Part shown: piece by piece, positions 58,797 to 64,000 of the stretch
Layout of the letters: every line of letters starts with the position of its first letter
How positions within the stretch are numbered: position 1 is the first letter of the stretch
Virus record (IMG/VR): IMGVR_UViG_3300033995_001164
Location: 186,001 to 250,000 of that record
Length of the DNA: 64,000 nucleotides
Source of the DNA: a virus
Direction: 5' to 3' (one strand)
Position numbers and translations under genes: made by a program
Notes under the pieces: model-generated
The model's input: the letters and a program-made list of their open reading frames with translations, nothing else
Database searches by the model: none
Told to the model about the DNA's origin: nothing

Positions 58797-59120
58797 ATGG
58801 AAAATTACACAAACCCTGAGACGGGAGAAACAACACAAGACGTTCAAGATTTACTTAATGCATCATTAATTTTTGCAAGAGCATTGGGTCTTATTTTTAA
58901 AGAGGGTGAGGGAATTGTTGTTGATATTAAAGGAGACATTAAATTAAATGACGGTTCTAAAAAAGTAATTGTTTTTGGTCATAACGACCAAATTCACATA
59001 TACAAATGTGAAGAAGATTTAGAAGAAGGAACGGCTGTTAGTATGAATAATGATGAAGTTGACCCATCAAATATTGATGTTGTTGATTCAGAAATTATAT
59101 CTCCAACTGAAGAAAATTAA
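58797..59120 (+). CDS. Hypothetical acidic protein
   Basis: 107 residues, beta-rich with an acidic end. Precedes the ClpP gene, which has its own promoter. Not recognised. Confidence 0.55.
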   Translation: MENYTNPETGETTQDVQDLLNASLIFARALGLIFKEGEGIVVDIKGDIKLNDGSKKVIVFGHNDQIHIYKCEEDLEEGTAVSMNNDEVDPSNIDVVDSEIISPTEEN

Positions 59121-59128
59121 AATTATAT

Positions 59129-59160
59129 TTTGGTGAATCAATTATTTTTATATATCTTTG
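59129..59160 (+). promoter_or_regulatory. Promoter of the clpP gene
   Basis: TTTG, 20-base spacer, TATCTTTG; start codon at 59177. Confidence 0.75.
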
Positions 59161-59176
59161 TCAAAAATTAAAACAT

Positions 59177-59920
59177 ATGAACGTAGGACAAGAATTTCAA
59201 AATTATTACACAAAACATTTAGGTAAACCATCTTTGGATTTACATAACTTCAACAATCACATTCAAAACTCGATGACTCCATATATTTTAGAGGAAAGAG
59301 AGATGAGAGTAACTCAAATGGATATTTTTTCTCGTTTGATGATGGATAGAATTCTTTGGGCTTCGGGTCCGGTTGACGATAGAATGGGTGATATTATACA
59401 ATCACAACTTATCTTCTTAGATAATTTGGATAAGAAAAAAGATATCAATTTATATCTACAAACTCCGGGTGGTAGTGTATTAAGTGGTTTAGGTATTAGA
59501 GATACTATGAACTTCATCAATGCCGATGTTGCAACCACAAATATTGGTATGTGTGCGTCCATGGGTTCGGTATTACTATCTTCAGGGGCAAAAGGTAAAA
59601 GGGAATCTTTAATTTTTTCAAAGGTTATGACTCACATGGTGTCTCACGGAACACAAGGGAATGTTCAAGACACTAGAATTGGTCAACTTGAAGCTGAAAA
59701 ATATAACTACTTGTTATTTAAAATATTAGCTGAGAATTGTGGTAAAACATTTGAACAAATGTTAGAATCATCAAGAAATGACAAATGGTTTAATTCAGAT
59801 GAAGCGTTAGAGTTTGGATTAATTGATAAAATTATCGGTGTTGAGAAAAATCAATCAATGACTGATATGATGATTGGTTTTGATGAGTATTATGAGAAAG
59901 AAATTCTTAAAAGAAAATAA
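59177..59920 (+). CDS. clpP: ClpP-type serine protease
   Basis: 247 residues, with about 30 extra at the N-terminus compared with E. coli ClpP. The triad is intact: Ser128 in GMCASMGS, His153 in VMTHMVSHG, Asp202 in NDKWF. The spacings (25 and 49) equal those of E. coli Ser97-His122-Asp171. NLYLQTPGGS is the oxyanion region. It should form barrels that receive substrates from an unfoldase; the Clp ATPase at 27579 carries a matching IGF loop. Confidence 0.92.
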   Translation: MNVGQEFQNYYTKHLGKPSLDLHNFNNHIQNSMTPYILEEREMRVTQMDIFSRLMMDRILWASGPVDDRMGDIIQSQLIFLDNLDKKKDINLYLQTPGGSVLSGLGIRDTMNFINADVATTNIGMCASMGSVLLSSGAKGKRESLIFSKVMTHMVSHGTQGNVQDTRIGQLEAEKYNYLLFKILAENCGKTFEQMLESSRNDKWFNSDEALEFGLIDKIIGVEKNQSMTDMMIGFDEYYEKEILKRK

Positions 59921-59938
59921 GAATAAGTGTTAAATGAA

Positions 59939-59971
59939 AAAAGAAGGTATTACTACCTTCTTTTTTTTTTA
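59939..59971 (+). terminator. Terminator of the clpP gene
   Basis: GAAGGTA-TTAC-TACCTTC with long T-run. Confidence 0.88.
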
Positions 59972-60032
59972 GATAAGATAAACACCCCCTTGTTTTTAAA
60001 AATCTAATTTATATAATAGAGTTTTATATCTA

Positions 60033-60689
60033 TTATGTTGTAACCACAGGTTTAATTTTATTATAAACATCTGTCGCTTTTTTGTTAAAACCATTAAACA
60101 TTCCACAAACTATTCCGGATAATTGATTTTCTAAACTTGAGATAAATGCGGTGTCTTTAACGGCGCCTCCCAAAGCATTTCTTAAGAATGAATACCCTTG
60201 ACCTTCAAGTCCAGCTTTTTCTCCTAACATTTGAACAACCGCCTCAGATAATGATTCAGCAATTAATTTAGTTAATTCTTTACAATCTTTAAGAGCTAAA
60301 GCTAATCTTCTTGGGTCTGAAACTATAAATGATGTTATTGCATTTGTAAAAAAATTACTTAACCCTAACTTTCCAACTAAAGATTTAACCATTGGTTCAA
60401 CAACTGTTTGAGCAATTCCACTCAAAGCATTACTCCCAAATAATTTTCCTAAAACGTCCATCAATTGTTCGTTTAAGATTTTATTCTCACTTAAAAAATT
60501 AATCTCTTCAAGAAGAGAATAAGCAATTTTTTCTTGTTTCTTTTTAGGTAATTTATTAAAATTTTTAATATTATCTTCCGATTCAACAATCATTAATATT
60601 CTACTTCTAACTAAATTCTCTTCAATTAAAGTTTTTTCTTGATTATCTTTCGCTTCTAATATCGCTCTTTTTATTTGTTTTTCTAACAT
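60033..60689 (-). CDS. Helical virion-cargo candidate
   Basis: 218 residues. The first 75 are charged helices and include LSENKILNEQLMD (L-N-E-Q at about 78). Then hydrophobic helices (GIAQTVVEPMVKSLVGKLG, FITSFIVSD region), possibly membrane-active. Last gene of a minus-strand group 62978-60033. Not recognised. Confidence 0.5.
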   Translation of the reverse strand: MLEKQIKRAILEAKDNQEKTLIEENLVRSRILMIVESEDNIKNFNKLPKKKQEKIAYSLLEEINFLSENKILNEQLMDVLGKLFGSNALSGIAQTVVEPMVKSLVGKLGLSNFFTNAITSFIVSDPRRLALALKDCKELTKLIAESLSEAVVQMLGEKAGLEGQGYSFLRNALGGAVKDTAFISSLENQLSGIVCGMFNGFNKKATDVYNKIKPVVTT

Positions 60690-60699
60690 AACTTATTGA

Positions 60700-61623
60700 T
60701 TATTTCAATCTCCATTTAGCGTCTTCACCATAAGATAATGGCCCACCCGTTCCACCTCTTAATGTTTTAATATAATTGTCAACAATACTAAAAACTCCAC
60801 CCCATTTACCGTTAAATTGGTTGGCACAAGCCTGAACTTGAGATTTTAATGAATCAAATTGACTTTGAGGTATGTCTTCTCTTTTAGTTTTCCAATAATC
60901 ATAATATTGTTTCACTTTATCTCGACACACTTTTTTATCTTGTTCTCCGGCAGCTGGTTTATACATGATTAAACCTCCAGGGAAATATTGTTCACTACCT
61001 TGAACATTAACTTTTTGATAAGTCCCAGATGCTAATTGTTCAGGGGTTAGTTTTTCAACATATCCTTCGTTTTTTATCCATTGATTGATAAAAGCTTGTT
61101 GTTCCGGAGTATAACCACCTTGTTTTGCAGTATTAACCTTTAATTTATATAAATCGTATTTTGGATGTTTTTGGTATAATTGAGAAAGTTCTGTATCTGT
61201 TACGGCAATGTCAGCTCTTTTTTTCCATCCGTATTGTTCCAATTCTCTTGCAATGTCAGTATCTACTGTTGCTTTTTGAGATGCTTGTGTCGCTTGTTGA
61301 GAATCCATTTGAGCAATCTTATCACATTTCCAATTACCACTTTTACTTCCATCTCTAAATTTATAAGTCATATCACCATAAAAGTCGATTTCTTTACCAC
61401 TTTTAGTAGTTGCACGATAAACAAATTTAGTTTTATCAGGATTTGTAAATAATTGACCATTAATTAAACATCCCGCAGCTTTAGCCTTTCTTAATATTTC
61501 TTCACCCGTGTTTGAAACTGGCGTGACAGGTACAATAGGTTGTATTTGTTCCTTCATCAATGATTTGTGCATTGATAAAATTTCATTCTTTTCGGATTCT
61601 TCTATAATATATCTTTTCTTCAT
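60700..61623 (-). CDS. Tagged protein (ESEKNEILSMHKSLMKEQ)
   Basis: 307 residues. The tag ends L-M-K-E-Q at residue 26. Residues 45-105 form a small beta domain; the rest is helical with several Cys (VCRDKVKQYYDYW, VQACANQF). Neighbours are wall-related. Probably packaged; function unknown. Confidence 0.55.
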   Translation of the reverse strand: MKKRYIIEESEKNEILSMHKSLMKEQIQPIVPVTPVSNTGEEILRKAKAAGCLINGQLFTNPDKTKFVYRATTKSGKEIDFYGDMTYKFRDGSKSGNWKCDKIAQMDSQQATQASQKATVDTDIARELEQYGWKKRADIAVTDTELSQLYQKHPKYDLYKLKVNTAKQGGYTPEQQAFINQWIKNEGYVEKLTPEQLASGTYQKVNVQGSEQYFPGGLIMYKPAAGEQDKKVCRDKVKQYYDYWKTKREDIPQSQFDSLKSQVQACANQFNGKWGGVFSIVDNYIKTLRGGTGGPLSYGEDAKWRLK

Positions 61624-61631
61624 TTTTAAAA

Positions 61632-62696
61632 TTAAGTATTAATCAATGATAATGAATCGTCCGCATCTGCTTGAACTGAGAATTCATCTGTTTGTGGTTT
61701 AACCGGTTGTTTAGATGCACAGATTTTTGTAACATCAGCATCAGTAAATGAGGTAAACCCTTTAGATGCTAACGCGGCTTTAGTCTTTTTACCAAATTTT
61801 CCGTCAGGAGTTAATCCTAAACATCCTTGAACTTTTGCAATTGTATTTGATTTACATCCATAGGAATAAGTTCCTGAACATGGTTTGTAAGTACTTTTAC
61901 CGGGTGTTTTACCACCTGTTTTATTACCACCTCCGCCACTACTAGTGTCTTTAATAGTTAATAAAGAATCCTCAACACAATTTCTAATTGGTCTGTATAT
62001 TTGTTTCCATTCAGACTCCGAATCAATGTCGATATCTAAATCATCAAATAAATCACCACTATCGGAATGTGCGTTATAATATTTAACTAACGCACAGAAA
62101 TCAGATGCAGTACCGGATTCTAATTTTTTGAATGCTCCAAATAATTTTTCTTCATCAGTTCCTCCTTGAAATCCGTAACTATCATTAACAATTGCGTCTT
62201 CAATATCATCAGTAATTGAACGTAAATCAGTATCTTGTAATTTTCGTTGTAATTTGGCAATTTTAATACCCTCAGATGAACACATTTCAAACATTTTTTT
62301 CACTTTGTTCATTCCCGTATCTTTTGTTACAAACCAATAAACTAATGGTAGTAACGCAAGTCCGGCTGCTCCTCCTACAATTGCTCCAGCTGCTGTCGCC
62401 CCAACCCCAAGAGATGATAACGCACCTACTAATCCCGTACCTTGTGACGCGGCAATTGCAGTTGCACCAGCGATTTTAGGTAACGCAACCCCCGCAGCCC
62501 CTAAAGCACCCGACGCACCTAATCCTGCTCCCGCAGCGGCTCCTAATCCAGCTCCTGCAACGGTTGGTGACACGTATTGTTCTTCAATAATTCCAATTTC
62601 TTTTTTATTTTCGTTCAGAGTTTTTGACATATCGTAAGACATCATCAATTTAACTCTTTCTAACGCCTCCGCCGGGCTATATTTTGGTTGTACCAT
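61632..62696 (-). CDS. Tagged glycine-zipper protein with PG_binding_1 domain
   Basis: 354 residues. N-terminal helix ALERVKLMMSYDMSKTLNEN and then I-I-E-E-Q (about 40). Residues 45-125 are Gly/Ala zipper repeats forming a membrane-inserting segment. Residues 130-260 are acidic. The C-terminus (about 288-325: IAKVQGCLGLTPDGKFGKKT) is PG_binding_1-like. It could insert in membranes and hold peptidoglycan during genome entry; this is inferred. Confidence 0.65.
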   Translation of the reverse strand: MVQPKYSPAEALERVKLMMSYDMSKTLNENKKEIGIIEEQYVSPTVAGAGLGAAAGAGLGASGALGAAGVALPKIAGATAIAASQGTGLVGALSSLGVGATAAGAIVGGAAGLALLPLVYWFVTKDTGMNKVKKMFEMCSSEGIKIAKLQRKLQDTDLRSITDDIEDAIVNDSYGFQGGTDEEKLFGAFKKLESGTASDFCALVKYYNAHSDSGDLFDDLDIDIDSESEWKQIYRPIRNCVEDSLLTIKDTSSGGGGNKTGGKTPGKSTYKPCSGTYSYGCKSNTIAKVQGCLGLTPDGKFGKKTKAALASKGFTSFTDADVTKICASKQPVKPQTDEFSVQADADDSLSLINT

Positions 62697-62729
62697 CTTT
62701 AAAGTATTTTAATTATAAATATGTTGTTA

Positions 62730-62978
62730 TTACCAAATCTGATTAGCAGCACCTCGGGTTAATCCAGTTTGCCATTTTTGACCTGATTTCATTAGTGGAT
62801 TTGCTTTACCTCGAGTTAATGTATATGTATCTTCCCATTTAGGTATTGACCCTCCACCACCTCCAGATGAGGGAGTTGATGCCGCAGCATCGTCTTGTTC
62901 TTCCATTTCTTCCCTTGGTTCACTATCTGAAGTGTATTTTTTAAAGAAGTCGATAAGTGCATTAATATCTCTAACCAT
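62730..62978 (-). CDS. Small Gly/Ser-rich protein
   Basis: 82 residues. Helical start (VRDINALIDFFKKYTSD), acidic REEMEEQDD (E-E-Q), then a Gly-rich linker and a basic end with TRGKANPLM and TRGAANQIW repeats. Possibly another cargo protein. Confidence 0.5.
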   Translation of the reverse strand: MVRDINALIDFFKKYTSDSEPREEMEEQDDAAASTPSSGGGGGSIPKWEDTYTLTRGKANPLMKSGQKWQTGLTRGAANQIW

Positions 62979-63010
62979 TTTTAATATTTTTTTGTTATTT
63001 AAATAAATAG

Positions 63011-63319
63011 TTAATAAAACTCATTTTTTGGTAATTGGAGTGGGTTAATTAAATAATATTCATTTAAGAATATGATTAGTTCATCTTCATCTAATTCGAT
63101 TGTCTCATGTTCAAAAATTCCCCCTTCAAAATCGTCCTCATCATCTCCGAAAAAATCGAATGTTTCTGTGACAAGGTCAAATCCGTATTCCTCAACAATA
63201 CTATAATCGATTGTGTCATTTCTTAACACATCTTCTTCATCATCTATAGTTCTAAATGATACCTCAATCATATTAGTCTCTCCGTTCAAATAATATGATA
63301 TAATTTCTTTAATTTCCAT
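63011..63319 (-). CDS. Small acidic protein
   Basis: 102 residues from the ATG at 63319; a start at 63337 is possible. Very Asp/Glu-rich. Not recognised. Confidence 0.5.
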   Translation of the reverse strand: MEIKEIISYYLNGETNMIEVSFRTIDDEEDVLRNDTIDYSIVEEYGFDLVTETFDFFGDDEDDFEGGIFEHETIELDEDELIIFLNEYYLINPLQLPKNEFY

Positions 63320-63383
63320 AATAACTTTTATAAACAAATATGTTAAAATATCTCAAAAGACAATATTTTTATCACTAAATCGC

Positions 63384-63413
63384 ATAAAAAACCCCTCCGG
63401 TTAGAGGGGTTTA
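63384..63413 (-). terminator. Terminator of the right-end gene
   Basis: AAACCCCTC-TAACCG-GAGGGGTTT with T-run, minus strand. Confidence 0.85.
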
Positions 63414-63424
63414 TTAAATTAGTT

Positions 63425-64000
63425 TTAAAGTTTAATATCACCACCAACATTAATCATTTTTCTTATTTCGTTTTCATTATGTTTTTTAGATAATGGTGTT
63501 TGCATAATATTTAAATTTTCTCCCACACTTTTTAATTCACCAAAAGTCTTAATTGGGCAATTTTGGATAAATAAATTTTCTACCGATTCTAATTTCCCCA
63601 AAGACTTTAAATTAAGGCAATTCATAATTCTTATATATTTTGCCGATTTTATATTACCCAAAGATTCTAAATTAGGACAATGTTGGATATCTATCATTTC
63701 GGCGAATGTTACAACACCTAAATTTTCAATTGATGTCTCAGAAATCACTAAAATATTTACATATTTTAACATATTTAATGATTTTAAATTAGGACAATTA
63801 CGAATTTCTAACGATGTAACACTTTTTAAGTTTTCTAAAGATTTAAAATTACAATTATTTAATACAAGTCTTCCATCAACTGATGTTAAATCACCTAAAG
63901 TATTGGTTGAGTTAAGAATTAAATCTCCTTTAGACCCATCTTTAATATATTTTTGTATTTTCTTTTGTTCAGCGATTTGATGATTTTTAGAACGTTCCCC
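63425..64000 (-). CDS. Leucine-rich-repeat-like protein, 5'-truncated by the window
   Basis: 192 residues visible; the frame is open to the window edge, so the start lies beyond 64000 and the internal ATG at 63772 is not the start. Repeats of about 20 residues follow the plan SLENLKSVTSLEIRNCPNLK, like irregular leucine-rich repeats of Bacteroidota and their phages. Such arrays bind proteins or sugars. A host-contact role is possible. Confidence 0.6.
   Translation of the reverse strand, partial: GERSKNHQIAEQKKIQKYIKDGSKGDLILNSTNTLGDLTSVDGRLVLNNCNFKSLENLKSVTSLEIRNCPNLKSLNMLKYVNILVISETSIENLGVVTFAEMIDIQHCPNLESLGNIKSAKYIRIMNCLNLKSLGKLESVENLFIQNCPIKTFGELKSVGENLNIMQTPLSKKHNENEIRKMINVGGDIKL

Overview
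The window is part of the genome of a large, AT-rich, T4-like tailed phage, and its host is very probably a member of the Bacteroidota. The phage call rests on a collinear T4-type head module on the minus strand: large terminase, portal (interrupted by an intein), prohead protease, acidic scaffold and major capsid protein. The host call rests on at least a dozen promoters of the form TTTG - 19 to 21 bases - TAnnTTTG, the Bacteroidota primary-sigma consensus, on both strands.

Layout. Positions 1-10,200 hold virion proteins, a homing endonuclease and a cluster of cell-wall-active or wall-binding proteins (OmpA-like, permuted NlpC/P60-like, PG_binding_1). Positions 10,200-27,400 hold the head module plus small companions. 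Positions 27,000-32,600 hold a UVR-motif protein, a Clp ATPase, an M20-type peptidase and a phage-encoded tmRNA. Positions 32,600-38,400 are a plus-strand run of small accessory genes that includes two HAD-type phosphatases. Positions 38,400-41,500 hold an M15-like peptidase, a Dps-like protein and membrane proteins.

Positions 41,600-56,710 are a minus-strand stable-RNA region. It has about 30 tRNAs or tRNA-like genes covering all 20 amino acids. Among them are homing-type HNH genes, small proteins, inverted-repeat-bounded structured RNAs, short stem-loops and an attC-like cassette array. Positions 56,800-64,000 hold small genes, a ClpP protease and another set of wall or internal-virion candidates.

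How the parts may work together. Many proteins scattered across the window start with one of a few short helical tags that end in (L/I/V)-x-E followed by Q or A. That is the cleavage preference of T4-type prohead proteases, and such a protease is encoded here. I infer that the tags are capsid-targeting sequences and that the wall-acting proteins are packaged cargo. The tmRNA, Clp ATPase (with a ClpP-docking IGF loop), ClpP (with an intact triad), a UVR adaptor-like protein and a peptidase could form a phage-owned ribosome-rescue and protein-degradation route. The tRNA set with initiator-like Met and Trp suggests strong translational independence. Everything here is from reading the sequence; no searches were run.
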